The notes: generated from the sequence alone by a model not told the origin. Positions 32,238-42,588 are shown, numbered from the stretch's first letter. The stretch is DNA of 64,000 nucleotides from Haloprofundus halophilus (GCF_003439925.1 NZ_QQRR01000001.1:1240001-1304000); one strand, 5' to 3'. Numbers and translations: made by a program.

Positions 32238-33311
32238 TTACCCGTCGTCCGCGTCCCGAACCTCCGCGCGTTCGAGCGTCACGCTCTCGGCTTCGACGTC
32301 TTCGACGAACGCCCCGCCGCCGCCGACGGTGACCAGCCCGTCGGCCGTCTCGACGACCAACGTGTTCTCGACCGGGAAGGAGTTGTTCGAGGGCGCGGCG
32401 AGCCCCTGCCGAACGTCGACGACGTGGCCGACGAGTTCGTCGGAGCCGTCCCGGCCGCGGGTGCGGCGGCCGCGGATTCTCGCGCGGAGGGGCGTGTTCG
32501 CACGCAGGTGCAGCGTCGTCTGGAGGACGGTCTGACGGAAGTTCGTGTACGTCGCCGGCAGCGACACCGGTTCGGTGACGTACACCTGCTGGGCCATCGG
32601 CCAGTAGTTGCCGAGAAACGAGCCGACGATGACCGGGCCGAGACGCGGTTCGGTGAAGGCGATGGCACGCGTGCCGCTGTTGGTCCGGGCGATCATCTCC
32701 GTCGGCGCGACGAGTCCGGCCCGCTGGTCGGCGGTGAGCATCGTCGGCATCGGTTCGGTCCACGCGCGCGCGACGCTGGCGACCCCTTCTAGCTCCGTCT
32801 GCAGGCTGCTATCGGCGTCGGCGACCACCAGCAACACGAGCACCCCGCGGTCGACGGCGGCGCGGAGCGAGTCGGCGACCTCGTCGAGGTTCGACGCCGG
32901 AATCGACAGCGTCACCTCCTCGTCGGCGTCGTCGATGAGCGAGCGAATCCGTTTGAGCACTGTCACGCGCGATTTGATGACCTCGAACCGCTCGGTCTGC
33001 GGGGCGACCTGCGAGTAGCGCGCCTCCAGCGCCGGGCGCATCGTCTCGATGTTCTTCGTCAACGACTCGATGACTTCCTCCGGCGGGTTCGCCCGAATCG
33101 TCGTCGGCACGACGTGGTCGTTCACCGAGACGAAACCGCGGTCTTCGAGTTTCTCGCTGATGCTGTAGACGTAGCGTTTCGAGACGCCGGCGGCGTCGGC
33201 GACGGTGCTCGCCTTCGCCTCCCCGTGTTCCAAGAGCGTGAGGTACGTGTCTATCTCCTTGTCCGAGAGACCGAACTGTTGGAGCACGTTTCCGAGTGCG
33301 GCGTCGTCCAT
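32238..33311 (-). CDS. TrmB family sugar-responsive transcription regulator
   Basis: 357 residues. The N-terminal winged helix (LQQFGLSDKEIDTYLTLLEHGEAKASTVADAAGVSKRYVYS) is followed by a short coiled linker and a large effector domain, ending in a TrmB C-terminal beta domain with TADGLVTVGGGGAFVEDVE. It lies next to intracellular alpha-glucan hydrolases and a sugar ABC importer, so control of that module is likely. I looked for the Halobacterium TACT-N7/8-GAGTA TrmB box in the nearby promoters and did not find a clear copy. Confidence 0.9.
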   Translation of the reverse strand: MDDAALGNVLQQFGLSDKEIDTYLTLLEHGEAKASTVADAAGVSKRYVYSISEKLEDRGFVSVNDHVVPTTIRANPPEEVIESLTKNIETMRPALEARYSQVAPQTERFEVIKSRVTVLKRIRSLIDDADEEVTLSIPASNLDEVADSLRAAVDRGVLVLLVVADADSSLQTELEGVASVARAWTEPMPTMLTADQRAGLVAPTEMIARTNSGTRAIAFTEPRLGPVIVGSFLGNYWPMAQQVYVTEPVSLPATYTNFRQTVLQTTLHLRANTPLRARIRGRRTRGRDGSDELVGHVVDVRQGLAAPSNNSFPVENTLVVETADGLVTVGGGGAFVEDVEAESVTLERAEVRDADDG

Positions 33312-33429
33312 ACGTGTATGAATCCGGGAGGGGTACTTAAGACACGGTGGTAGAATCGCCGCGAGAGAGTGGGTTTCGGGGGTTACCGCCGAAACCGGAG
33401 GTCGCGCGGGGACTGACCCCGAGTCGGAG

Positions 33430-35568
33430 TCACGCGGCGCGGAGAACGACGGCGTCGACGACGGTGAGGTCGTTGCCGGCGGCGACGGCTTCGCCGGTCA
33501 GGAGGTCCCTCGTCTCGACGGCCTCGTCCAACGAGACCGTCGCGGCGTCGGCGCCGAAGTTGAGCACGACCACGTACCGACCGTTCTCGTCTTCACGCGC
33601 GTAAGCGGTCACCGCGTCTGCGTCGCCGGCGACGACGTCGTACCCGACGGCTTCGACGCTGCCGTCGCGCAGCGCCGGCGTCTCCGCTCGGAGCGACGCG
33701 AGGGCGCGGTGGAACGCCGTGAGGTCGGCGTCGCCGTCGTGCCAGCGCATCGGGCCGCGCTGCTCGGGGACGCCGCGCTCCTGCCCGTAGTAGATCATCG
33801 GCGCGCCGGGGACGGTGAACGTCGCCGCGGCGGCCGCGCGCAGCGACGCTTCGCCGCACTCGTCGACGTAGCGGCCCTCGTCGTGGTTCTCGACGTAGCG
33901 GAGGTGAACCGCCGAGTCGGGAAAGCCCGCCCACGTCGCGTCGTCGAGCGCGTCGAGCACGGCGTCGGCGGTTCTCTCGCCCGAACCGATGGCGCGCAGC
34001 GTCTCGTACAGCGTCGTGTCGTAGTGCATGTGGAACTCGCCCTCGTGGTAGTCGGCGTCCCGCGGGATGGTCTCGTCCAGGAGCAGGAAGTCGTCGGGGA
34101 CGCGGTCGTTGACCTCCTTCCAGAAGGCGTGCGAGACGCCCCACGCCACGTCGCAGCGGAAGCCGTCGACGACGCCGGCCCACTCGTCGACGACGTCGAG
34201 CATCCACGAGCGGACGGAAAGCGAGTCGTAGTTCAGATTCGGGATGCGCTGCCAGTTGAAGTAGTACTCTGGAATATCGTCGCCGTCTCGGAGGCTAGCC
34301 CAGTCGACGTCGACGACGTTTCGGTCGGCGTCGACGCGGCGGAAGTGGTCGGCGTACTCCTCGACGCCCGCTGCGTGCAGCTGGAACGCGGGGTGGTCCC
34401 GCGAGGTGTGGTTGACGACGAGGTCGAAGACGACCCTGATATCCGCTTCGTGACAGCGGTCGACGAGCGACTCGAACGCCTCGCGCGACCCGAGGTCCGA
34501 GGCGGTGTCGAAGTAGTCGGTGATGTGATAGCCGTGCGTCGTCGGACTGGCGAGCACCGGCGTCAGCCAGAGACAGTCGACGTTCAAGGATTCGAGGTAC
34601 TCGACGCGGCGCTCTATCTCGGCGAACGTCGTCGGGAGCGTCTCGCCCGCGAACGAGCGGACGAATATCTCGTACACCGTCGGCGTCTCGGCCCACTCGG
34701 GCGGGTCGTTCGGCCGGGTGGCGGCGACGGACTCCGAACCGGTCGCGTCGAGGACGACGGTGTCGCCGATGCTGCGGCGTTCGCCGGCGGTGACGGCGTG
34801 GATTCGGGCGCGATGCGGAAGCGCGTCGATGGGGACGCGGAGCTCTCGGTCGTCGATTTCTACGTCGCCCTCCGTGAGCTCGTCGCGGCCGTCGAGGTGG
34901 AACTCGACGGGGAGGTCGCCGTCCGAAAAGTCGCTGTCGGGGGCGCTCCTCGGCGTCGCGGTGACGACCGCCTCGTCGCCGTCGACGCGCGCGTCGAGTC
35001 GGATACGCGGGCGTCCCGAGCCGTCGACCTCGACGCTGGTTCGGACGCCCTCCGCGAGGTCGTCCCCGACGGAGAAGGCGGCGGTGTGTTCGCCCGGCAG
35101 CAAGCGCGCGTCGAGCACGTAGTCGTCGCCGACGCGGCGCGGGCGCTCCGTCGCCATCAGGTGGTTGTTGAACGGTCCGCTAACCGAGATGGGAGTGTCG
35201 TCCAGTTCCGACTCGGGGAGCGGGAGGTCCTCGACGGCGACCGAGAACTGCGCGGCGCGGCGTTCGTCGGGGAACGCGCGAACCGTCAGTTCGTGGACGC
35301 CGTCGGGGGCGTCGAGTTCGACGGTGTACGCGCCGGGGGCGTCCGGGTGGAAGTGGACGACGGGGCCAGTCTCGTCGGCTTCGTCGCCGTCCGCCGCCGG
35401 ATAGCCCGCCGGCGTGCCGACGGGGATGCTCGCGCCCGCGTCGAACGCGCTCTCCTCGGGCGCGGCGGCGACGGTCCAGCGGTACGACGCCGTCGGGTCG
35501 GGGTTTCGCGGGGCGAGTTCGACGGATTCACCGACCGAGACGAAACGCGGCGGACCGGGATGGTGCAT
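33430..35568 (-). CDS. GH13 alpha-amylase family enzyme (neopullulanase/cyclomaltodextrinase-like)
   Basis: 712 residues without signal peptide, so intracellular. Residues 1-275 are beta-sandwich domains; the (beta/alpha)8 catalytic domain starts near TVYEIFVRSFAG. GH13 regions: DLVVNHTS (I), GFRCDVAWG with nucleophile Asp473 (II), LLLDET with acid Glu499 (III) and ENHDEGR with Asp563 (IV). The C-terminal domain contains RYVVVLNFGAD. It acts on imported maltodextrins. It is divergent from the GH15 gene across about 100 bases. Confidence 0.92.
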   Translation of the reverse strand: MHHPGPPRFVSVGESVELAPRNPDPTASYRWTVAAAPEESAFDAGASIPVGTPAGYPAADGDEADETGPVVHFHPDAPGAYTVELDAPDGVHELTVRAFPDERRAAQFSVAVEDLPLPESELDDTPISVSGPFNNHLMATERPRRVGDDYVLDARLLPGEHTAAFSVGDDLAEGVRTSVEVDGSGRPRIRLDARVDGDEAVVTATPRSAPDSDFSDGDLPVEFHLDGRDELTEGDVEIDDRELRVPIDALPHRARIHAVTAGERRSIGDTVVLDATGSESVAATRPNDPPEWAETPTVYEIFVRSFAGETLPTTFAEIERRVEYLESLNVDCLWLTPVLASPTTHGYHITDYFDTASDLGSREAFESLVDRCHEADIRVVFDLVVNHTSRDHPAFQLHAAGVEEYADHFRRVDADRNVVDVDWASLRDGDDIPEYYFNWQRIPNLNYDSLSVRSWMLDVVDEWAGVVDGFRCDVAWGVSHAFWKEVNDRVPDDFLLLDETIPRDADYHEGEFHMHYDTTLYETLRAIGSGERTADAVLDALDDATWAGFPDSAVHLRYVENHDEGRYVDECGEASLRAAAAATFTVPGAPMIYYGQERGVPEQRGPMRWHDGDADLTAFHRALASLRAETPALRDGSVEAVGYDVVAGDADAVTAYAREDENGRYVVVLNFGADAATVSLDEAVETRDLLTGEAVAAGNDLTVVDAVVLRAA

Positions 35569-35671
35569 ACAGGGGAGACGAGTGAGAGCGTATCACTGTT
35601 GCGCTTCGCTCGAAAACTGTGAACAACAATTACACCAAGAGTTATTACCCCGGCGCGGCGTCACACTCTCG

Positions 35672-37744
35672 ATGCAACTCCGCGACGCCCTCGACGACTA
35701 CAAACGACACGAGGGTCACGACACGCGATTTCCGGGCGAGCGCCGGTCGACGACGGGTCTGTTCTCCGGATTCGGCGGCCGGCTCGTCCACGTCGAGCGC
35801 GACGGGTCGCTCCGGGACTTCGGCTACCCGCTGACCGGGCGTAACGGAATCGACCGAAGTCGTCTCGGTCTCCGCGTCGACGACGAGGTCCACTGGTTCG
35901 CCGCCGACGCGACCGTCTCGCAGACGTATCACGACGGGACGGCGCTCGTCGTCACCGAGCGCGAGACGCCCGCCGGAACGCTCACGCAGTACGACCTCAC
36001 CATCGACGACGCGCACGTGACGCACCTCGAACTCGACGGGGAGGGTGAAAGCGTCGAACTCGTCGCCTACGTGGGTCTCGCGCCGAACGCGCAGGACACC
36101 CGAATCGGCCAACTCCGCCACGAGAACGCCGTCGAGCTGTACCACACGACCGAGCACGACTTCGTCGGCAGCGCGACCGGTTTCTCGGACCTCCACGGGC
36201 AGGTGCCCGCGCGCTTCGCCGAGGTACTGGACGAGGTGGCGGTCGACCTCCCCCGTCCGGTCTCCGAGGACCGCTACGAGGAGGACCGACTCAGCGGCGA
36301 CCTCGTCGCGTTCCTCCCGTTCGAGTCCGGCAGCACGACGCTCGTGACGCTTCTGACCGACGAGCACGCGACCGACCGCGAGGCGGCGCTCGGTCGGTTG
36401 GACGAACTCACGGCGGCGTACGTCGACGCCGACTCGCTCCGGCGGACCGCCGACGCGGAGGCGCTTCCGGTTCCCGACGACGCGCCGAACCCCGAGGCGG
36501 TGGCGGGGGACGTCCGCGTTCTCCGACTGCTCTCGGCGGAGACCGGCCTCCGCATCGCCGGCCCCGACTTCGACCCTTACTACGCCCACTCTGGAGGATA
36601 CGGCTACACCTGGTTCCGCGACGACGCCGAGATTTCGCTGTTCGTCGACGAGGCATCGGAGTACGTCGGACTGGACCTCGACTCGTGGACCGACCGCAGC
36701 GTCCGGGCGTACCTGCTCACCCAACAGCGCGACGGAACGTGGCCGCATCGCGTCTGGCCCCGCGACGGCACGCTCGCGCCCGGCTGGGCGAACGGCCGCC
36801 TCGAAGCGGGCGACGGCCTCGACTATCAGGCCGACCAGACCGGCAGCGTCGTCACGTTCCTGGCGTCGGTCGTCGACGACGTGGACGCCGACCTCCGCGA
36901 GGAGCTCGTGGCGGCGCTCGACGACGCCGTCGGCGGTCTCGACGACACGCTCGCGGCCGACGGCCGACCCATCGCTTGCCAGAACGCCTGGGAGGACGCG
37001 AGCGGCAGGTTCAGCCACACCGCGGCGACGTTCCTCGAAGCGTACGCTGCCGTCGCCGACGCCGACGCCGACCTCTCCGCGGAGACGACGGCGCACGCGA
37101 AGGAGCAGGCCGACCGCATCTACGAGGCGCTCGACGACCTCTGGGTCGAAAACCGCGACATCTACGCGCTCCGCGAGTGCGAGGAAGCCGACGAGGCGGA
37201 AGGGTTCGGGGCGGGCGACCTCGACCCCCGATACGACTCGGCGACGCTGGCGCTGGCGGCCGCACACCGCCAGTACGCCCGCGTCGGCGAGGTGGACGAG
37301 AAGCGGCTCGACCGCCTCGCCTCGCACGTCGAGAACACCGTCGAGGGACTCTGGTCGGACCCCGACGAGAGCGAAGTGCGCGGCCTCGTCCGCTACGAGG
37401 GCGACGGCTGGCGACAGCGCGAACAGGGTCACGAGAAGATCTGGTCGGTCTCGACGGCGTGGGGTGCACACGCCGCCGCGTGCACCGCGGCGCTGCTCGG
37501 TGCGTACGACGATAACCGGACGGAAGCGTTCGAGGCGATGACCGAGGAGTTGCTGTCGCTCGTCCTCCCGGACGGACCGCTCTGCATGGAGACGGGCTAC
37601 CTGCCCGAACAGGTGTTCGACGACGGCACGCCCGACAGCGCGACGCCGCTGGGGTGGCCCCACGCGCTCCGGCTGGCGACGGTTGCGCTGGCTGACCAAC
37701 TCGGCATCGACGTAGGTGCACCTGCGGCGACGCTCGCCGACTGA
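35672..37744 (+). CDS. GH15 glucoamylase-type glycoside hydrolase
   Basis: 690 residues from ATG 35672 (MQLRDALDDYKRHEGHDTRFPG); upstream in-frame sequence overlaps the divergent promoter. No signal peptide. Residues 1-270 form the beta-sandwich super-domain, residues 290-680 the (alpha/alpha)6 barrel. Likely catalytic residues are Glu441 in NAWEDASGRFSH and Glu584 in REQGHEKIW. It releases glucose from the non-reducing ends of maltodextrins, complementing the neighbouring GH13. Trehalase activity is known in some GH15 members and cannot be excluded. Confidence 0.9.
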   Translation: MQLRDALDDYKRHEGHDTRFPGERRSTTGLFSGFGGRLVHVERDGSLRDFGYPLTGRNGIDRSRLGLRVDDEVHWFAADATVSQTYHDGTALVVTERETPAGTLTQYDLTIDDAHVTHLELDGEGESVELVAYVGLAPNAQDTRIGQLRHENAVELYHTTEHDFVGSATGFSDLHGQVPARFAEVLDEVAVDLPRPVSEDRYEEDRLSGDLVAFLPFESGSTTLVTLLTDEHATDREAALGRLDELTAAYVDADSLRRTADAEALPVPDDAPNPEAVAGDVRVLRLLSAETGLRIAGPDFDPYYAHSGGYGYTWFRDDAEISLFVDEASEYVGLDLDSWTDRSVRAYLLTQQRDGTWPHRVWPRDGTLAPGWANGRLEAGDGLDYQADQTGSVVTFLASVVDDVDADLREELVAALDDAVGGLDDTLAADGRPIACQNAWEDASGRFSHTAATFLEAYAAVADADADLSAETTAHAKEQADRIYEALDDLWVENRDIYALRECEEADEAEGFGAGDLDPRYDSATLALAAAHRQYARVGEVDEKRLDRLASHVENTVEGLWSDPDESEVRGLVRYEGDGWRQREQGHEKIWSVSTAWGAHAAACTAALLGAYDDNRTEAFEAMTEELLSLVLPDGPLCMETGYLPEQVFDDGTPDSATPLGWPHALRLATVALADQLGIDVGAPAATLAD

Positions 37745-37869
37745 ACTACGGCTACGTTCGCTATCTGAACGTCGCAACTGCGTTCGCCGACCGAACGGCA
37801 CGGCTACGATAGGTTCTGTTTTTGCCGAGTCGAGAAACGAAGAGAACTGGACTCCGAGTACTTCCGAAG

Positions 37870-38997
37870 CTACGCCGACGGGGTCGTAACCGTCTCCGTC
37901 TGCTCCCGATACGTCAGCGATTCGCCGGTGCTGTCGTCGAAGAGATGGATGTCGTTCTCGTCGAATGTGATAGCGACGGTGTCGTCGGGTTCGGGTTCGA
38001 CGTCGGAGTCGACGCGGGCGATGAAGTCGGCCGCGAGGTCCAAGTAGAGGTAGTTGTCGCTGCCGATGGGTTCGACGACTTCGACGGTCGTCCGAATCCC
38101 CTCTGCGGCGTCGGCGACGTACACGTCCTCCGGGCGGATGCCGAACGAGAGTCGGTCGCCGTCGGCGACACTCGGGTAGTCGGCGGCGTCGAGGCGGTAG
38201 TCGAAGCGGCCCGACTCGTCTTCGAGACGGACGCTGTTGCCGGAGACGCTCGCGCGAACCTCGATGAAGTTCATCGACGGCGACCCGACGAACCCGCCGA
38301 CGAACTTGTTGGCGGGGTTCTCGTAGACGTCCTTCGGCGCACCGACCTGCTGGAGTCTGCCGTCCTTCAGGATGACGATACGGTCACCCATCGTCATCGC
38401 CTCCTCCTGGTCGTGGGTGACGTAGATGGAGGTGGTCGCGAGGTCGTTCTGGAGGCGCTGAATCTCGGTGCGCATCGTCGTTCGGAGTTTGGCGTCCAGG
38501 TTCGAAAGCGGTTCGTCGAAGAGGAACACGTCGGGTTCGCGGACGATGGCGCGACCGAGCGCGACCCGCTGTTTCTGCCCGCCCGAGAGCTCGTTCGGGC
38601 GGTCGTCTAGCAGTTCCTCGATGCCCATCATCTCGGCCGTCTCGCGGACGCGTTCGTGTCGCTCGTCCTTCGAGAGGTCGGTGCTCATCCGGAGGCCGAA
38701 CGCCATGTTCTGGCGGACGGTCTTGTGCGGGTAGAGCGCGTAGTTCTGGAACACCATCGCCACGTCGCGCTTGCGGGCGTGGACGTTCGTCACGTCCTCG
38801 TCGTCGATGGTGATTCGGCCCGAGGTCGGTCGCTCTAAGCCCGCGAGCATCCGCAGCGTCGTCGACTTCCCGCACCCCGAGGGGCCGACCACGGTGACGA
38901 ACTCGCCGTCCGAAACGTCGAGGGAGACGTCGTCGACGGCGACGATCTGGCCGCTGTCGAACTCCTTTCTGAGAGCGTCGAGCGTTACAGTTCCCAT
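37870..38997 (-). CDS. Sugar ABC transporter ATP-binding protein (MsmX/UgpC type)
   Basis: 375 residues from ATG 38997; the in-frame stretch up to 39060 is promoter DNA. Walker [11 protein letters not shown]-loop [11 protein letters not shown], signature [14 protein letters not shown], Walker [13 protein letters not shown] and the switch His in VTHDQEEAM are all intact. The C-terminal TOBE domains ([12 protein letters not shown]) identify a carbohydrate-importing, MalK-like ATPase. It is divergent from the binding protein and permease genes across a 245-base AT-richer promoter region. Confidence 0.93.
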   Translation of the reverse strand: MGTVTLDALRKEFDSGQIVAVDDVSLDVSDGEFVTVVGPSGCGKSTTLRMLAGLERPTSGRITIDDEDVTNVHARKRDVAMVFQNYALYPHKTVRQNMAFGLRMSTDLSKDERHERVRETAEMMGIEELLDDRPNELSGGQKQRVALGRAIVREPDVFLFDEPLSNLDAKLRTTMRTEIQRLQNDLATTSIYVTHDQEEAMTMGDRIVILKDGRLQQVGAPKDVYENPANKFVGGFVGSPSMNFIEVRASVSGNSVRLEDESGRFDYRLDAADYPSVADGDRLSFGIRPEDVYVADAAEGIRTTVEVVEPIGSDNYLYLDLAADFIARVDSDVEPEPDDTVAITFDENDIHLFDDSTGESLTYREQTETVTTPSA

Positions 38998-39197
38998 TGT
39001 CTCCACGAGTGGAGAGCCGGCGGTATAGTTCTTACTCTCGAATCGGAATTTGTGACGCATAATTTCGTAGTAGATTAGGACCGGCCGGTGAGGCCGCCGC
39101 TATTTTTCCGCCGCCATGGTGGATACAATTTGGTGTTTTCCGAGTTTTCGCCCGGTTTGAAGCTTGTATAACGATTATGTTAACAGTCGCACCGCAT

Positions 39198-39210
39198 CCG
39201 AAGATTTAAG
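39198..39210 (+). promoter_or_regulatory. BRE/TATA promoter of the sugar importer operon
   Basis: ccgaag followed by atttaag is a classical haloarchaeal BRE plus TATA pair. Transcription would start about 25 bases later, near 39233, leaving a leader of roughly 10 bases before the ATG at 39243. Confidence 0.65.
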
Positions 39211-39242
39211 GTTTGAACTACTTATTCCTCTCATATTCATCC

Positions 39243-40535
39243 ATGACAATGGACCGCAGAACCATGCTGAAGAACCTCGGCGTCGCCGGCGGTATCGGCG
39301 CGCTCGCGGGTTGCGTCGGTGTACAGGAACAGGGCGAGACGGACTCCTCCGGCGGCGACGGAAACAGTTCGGGGGACGGGTCGTCTGACTCCTCGGGGTC
39401 GAGCGACTCGGGACCGTCGGGTGAGGCGACGGTCTGGTACTCGCTGCCGGAGTCCGAGAAGGACGAGCGCGAGGAGGCGATCCAGCAGTTCGAAGACCAG
39501 ACGAACCACAGCGTCAGCTACTCCGACATCTCCGACATGGAGCAGAAGACGACGAGCGCCATCCCGGCCGGACAGGGGCCGCACACGTTCGAGTGGGCCC
39601 ACGACTGGGTCGGCGACTACTCCGAGCGCGGGTTCATCGTCGACCAGAGCGACCAGTTGAACGTCGACCTCGGTCAGTTCACCGAGGCCGCCGCCGACGC
39701 CGCCCAGTTCGACGGCAACGTCTACGGCCTCCCGCACGACGCGGAGACGGTGACGCTCATCTACAACACCGACATCGTCGACGAAGCGCCCGAGACGGTC
39801 GCCGACATGACGTCGGTGATGGAGGAGTACCACGACCCGGCGAACAACCAGTACGGACTCGGTTACCCCTTCGCCGACCCGTACTTCCTCAGCGCGTGGC
39901 TGCAGGCGTTCGACGGCTACCTCTTCGACCCCGAGCAGGACGACCCGCTCGGCGTCGACAAGGCCGAGACCATCGAGGGTGCGCAGTTCGCCGTCGACAA
40001 CTTCGTCCCCTACATGCCGAACGACCCGGTGTACGAGCCGCAGGCCTCGGCGTTCGCGGAGGGTAACGCCGCCTTCGCTATCAACGGCCCGTGGTATCTC
40101 GCGACGCTCAACGAGAAGGGCGTCAACTACGAAGTCACGACGCTTCCGACCCCCGAAGGCGGCAGCCCCACCCCGTACACGGGTATCACGATGTGGTACT
40201 TCGCGTCGGGGATGGAAGACGGCGGCGACGACGCCGTCGCTGCGCGCGAGTTCATCGAGTGGTACGTCACGAACGAGGAGCTCCTCCTGGAGAACGCCGA
40301 AAACCAGGGCAGCATCCCGGTGCTCCAGAGCCTCGTCGAGGGCGACGAACTGCCCGCCACCGTGCAGGCGTTCTCCGAGGCGGTCCAGCAGGGCGTCCCG
40401 ATGCCGACCGACCCCCGGATGAACCAGGTGTGGGACCCCGTGAAGAACGCGCTCACGAAGATGTTCAACGGCGACGCCGAGCCGGAACCGGCGATGAACC
40501 AGGCGGCGAACGAGATCCGCAGTAACTGGGAGTAA
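39243..40535 (+). CDS. Tat-exported sugar-binding lipoprotein (ABC importer)
   Basis: 430 residues from ATG 39243 (a second ATG two codons later is also possible). The signal has DRRTMLKNLGVAGGIGALAGC: twin arginines, short hydrophobic core and lipobox, so it is a Tat lipoprotein anchored on the outer face of the membrane. A Ser/Gly/Asp linker (residues 24-55) precedes the MalE-like fold (EATVWYSLPESEKDEREEA, FEWAHDWVGDYSERGF). It delivers maltodextrin or a related sugar to the two permeases downstream. Confidence 0.92.
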   Translation: MTMDRRTMLKNLGVAGGIGALAGCVGVQEQGETDSSGGDGNSSGDGSSDSSGSSDSGPSGEATVWYSLPESEKDEREEAIQQFEDQTNHSVSYSDISDMEQKTTSAIPAGQGPHTFEWAHDWVGDYSERGFIVDQSDQLNVDLGQFTEAAADAAQFDGNVYGLPHDAETVTLIYNTDIVDEAPETVADMTSVMEEYHDPANNQYGLGYPFADPYFLSAWLQAFDGYLFDPEQDDPLGVDKAETIEGAQFAVDNFVPYMPNDPVYEPQASAFAEGNAAFAINGPWYLATLNEKGVNYEVTTLPTPEGGSPTPYTGITMWYFASGMEDGGDDAVAAREFIEWYVTNEELLLENAENQGSIPVLQSLVEGDELPATVQAFSEAVQQGVPMPTDPRMNQVWDPVKNALTKMFNGDAEPEPAMNQAANEIRSNWE

Positions 40536-40543
40536 CTGAACAG

Positions 40544-41509
40544 ATGAGCACCGTGTCACGCGTCGCCAGCCGCGTCGAGGACGTCCCGTTCCTCGACAAG
40601 CGAGACGCGTCGCTGCTGTTCGTGCTGCCGGGGCTGTTCGTCTTCTCGGCGTTCATGCTGTTCCCGGTGCTGTACCTCGTCGGCATCTCCTTCACGAACG
40701 CCGAACCGGGGAACCTCTTCGCGGGCGAGGGCGCCCTGGCGGTGTTGACGTTCGGCGAGGCGACGTTCGTCGGGCTGGAGAACTACGCGACAGTCCTCAC
40801 CGACCCGACGTTCTGGAACTCGTTCGGCATCACGTGGCTGTTCGTCGCGACGAGCGTCACGTTGAAACTCGTCTTGAGCATCAGCATCGCGCTCGTCGTC
40901 ACCGGCAAGCGCGTGCGGGGCAAGCGCTTCATGCGCTCGCTCATCATCCTGCCGATGGGCCTGCCGGCCATCTTCACCATCACGGTGTGGCGCGGCATCT
41001 TCAGCTCCGCGGAGTTCGGCCTCGCAAACCAGGTGCTTCGTTCGCTCGGCATGGGAACGGTCTCGTGGCTCAGCGAGCGGTGGATGGCGTTCGTCGCCTA
41101 CAACATCACCGAGGCGTGGCTCGCCTACCCGTTCATGGTCATCATCACCGTCAGCGCCCTGCAGGACGTGCCGGACGAACTGCACGAGGCGGCGATGGTC
41201 GACGGCGCGAGCTACCTCTCTCGGTTCTTCCACGTGACGCTCCCGTCGATAAAGCGACCGGTGCTCTTCGCGTCGATTCTGACGGCGGCGGCGTCGTTCC
41301 AGCAGTTCCTCATCCCCTACGTGTTCAACGAGGGCGGACCGGCGCGGGCGAACGAGCTCATCGTCGTCTACGGCTACCGTGAGGCGTTCTCCTTCGCCGC
41401 CTACGGCGAGGGGGCGGCCATCTCCATCATCGCCGTCGCGTTCATCGGCGCGTTCATGTGGCTGAACGTCAAGCGCGGCCGACTCGCAGACGGGGTGAGC
41501 GACTCGTGA
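40544..41509 (+). CDS. Sugar ABC transporter permease (MalF type)
   Basis: 321 residues, 8 bases after the binding protein. Six hydrophobic helices; the first reads LLFVLPGLFVFSAFMLFPVLYLVG. The cytoplasmic EAA loop, which contacts the ATPase, is present as DELHEAAMVDGASYLSRFFHVTLP. Its stop overlaps the next permease start in a GTGA junction, so the two are translationally coupled. Confidence 0.93.
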   Translation: MSTVSRVASRVEDVPFLDKRDASLLFVLPGLFVFSAFMLFPVLYLVGISFTNAEPGNLFAGEGALAVLTFGEATFVGLENYATVLTDPTFWNSFGITWLFVATSVTLKLVLSISIALVVTGKRVRGKRFMRSLIILPMGLPAIFTITVWRGIFSSAEFGLANQVLRSLGMGTVSWLSERWMAFVAYNITEAWLAYPFMVIITVSALQDVPDELHEAAMVDGASYLSRFFHVTLPSIKRPVLFASILTAAASFQQFLIPYVFNEGGPARANELIVVYGYREAFSFAAYGEGAAISIIAVAFIGAFMWLNVKRGRLADGVSDS

Positions 41510-42588
41510 GCCTCCTGAGCGGCATCGCCCGCAAACTGAAGGAGGACACCCGGAACGTCGCCATGACGCCGGTCGAGACGGCCCGCGACGCGAAGTACAC
41601 CGTCGAGGGCGTCCGCCGGGGGGAGATTCCGCCGTCGAAACCGCTGAAAACGGTCGGGTCGACGCTCGGCGCGCTCGTGCTCGTCGCCGGGCTGATGTTC
41701 CCCATCTACTGGATTCTGATGGCGGCGCTCTCCGGTTCGGGCGGCTCCATCTACTCGTCGGGCGGACTCCGGTTGCTCCCGGAGAACCCGTCGCTGCAGC
41801 CGTTCATCTGGGTCATCGGCGACCTCATCGTCCCCGGCTACTCCATCAGTCTCAACGTTCCGTTGAGCGACCTCGCGGTCGTGTTCAACACGCCGGAGAT
41901 AACGTTCCTCGACGCCTCCGACTACGGCGTCGACCGCCCGTCGGAGTTCAAGCAGTTCTTCTGGAACAGCCTCACCGTCTCGATTCCGACGGTCATCATC
42001 GCGATGTGTCTCATCGTGCCGGCGTCGTACGCGCTGTCGCGCCGCGAGTTCATCTTCCGCCGGAAGATTCTGTTCACCTACGTCCTGTTGACGCAGGTCG
42101 GCGGCGGACTCGGCATCGCGCTGCTCATCGGTCTGTACGCGGTGTACGTCCAGGTCGGACTCAACGACAGCAAACTCGCGCTCGCCGTCTACTACGCGGC
42201 GACGGCGGTGCCGTTCAACACGTGGCTCTTGAAGACGTACATGGACGGCATCCCCGTCTCCTACGAGGAGGCGGCCGTCGTCGACGGCGCGCCGCCGTGG
42301 CGCGTCGTCACGGAGGTCATCGTCCCGCTGTCGGCGGCGGGGCTGGCGACCGTGTTCATCTTCGTCTTCCTGACGGGGTGGACGGAGTTCGTCGTCGCGC
42401 AGACGCTGCTCGGCACGGACAACTACACGCTGCCGGTGGGACTGTTCTCGCTCATCAGCGAGTACTCCATCCCGTGGGCGCGGTTCTCGGCGTTCGCGCT
42501 GACGTTCGCCGCACCCATCATGCTCGTCTATCTGTTCGCCCAGCGCTACATCGAGGGCGGCCTGTCGTTCAGCGGCATGGAAGGGTAA
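41506..42588 (+). CDS. Sugar ABC transporter permease (MalG type)
   Basis: 360 residues from a GTG overlapping the upstream permease stop. There is a basic cytoplasmic N-terminus, first helix TLGALVLVAGLMFPIYWILMAAL, then an unusually long extracytoplasmic segment (about residues 85-150, including DLIVPGYSISLNVPLSDL) before the core five helices. The EAA loop is SYEEAAVVDGAPPWRVVTEVIVPLS. The C-terminus LFAQRYIEGGLSFSGMEG is typical of MalG proteins. Confidence 0.93.
   Translation: MSLLSGIARKLKEDTRNVAMTPVETARDAKYTVEGVRRGEIPPSKPLKTVGSTLGALVLVAGLMFPIYWILMAALSGSGGSIYSSGGLRLLPENPSLQPFIWVIGDLIVPGYSISLNVPLSDLAVVFNTPEITFLDASDYGVDRPSEFKQFFWNSLTVSIPTVIIAMCLIVPASYALSRREFIFRRKILFTYVLLTQVGGGLGIALLIGLYAVYVQVGLNDSKLALAVYYAATAVPFNTWLLKTYMDGIPVSYEEAAVVDGAPPWRVVTEVIVPLSAAGLATVFIFVFLTGWTEFVVAQTLLGTDNYTLPVGLFSLISEYSIPWARFSAFALTFAAPIMLVYLFAQRYIEGGLSFSGMEG

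Noticed and set aside
33709-37801. Open frames of 637 and 718 codons antisense to the GH13 and GH15 genes
   Set aside because: Sense frames contain full catalytic motifs; the antisense products are Arg/Val-rich without recognisable domains.
32238-39242. Canonical TrmB boxes in the sugar gene promoters
   Set aside because: No TACT-N7/8-GAGTA match was found by eye in the gaps at 33312-33429, 35569-35671 or 38998-39242.
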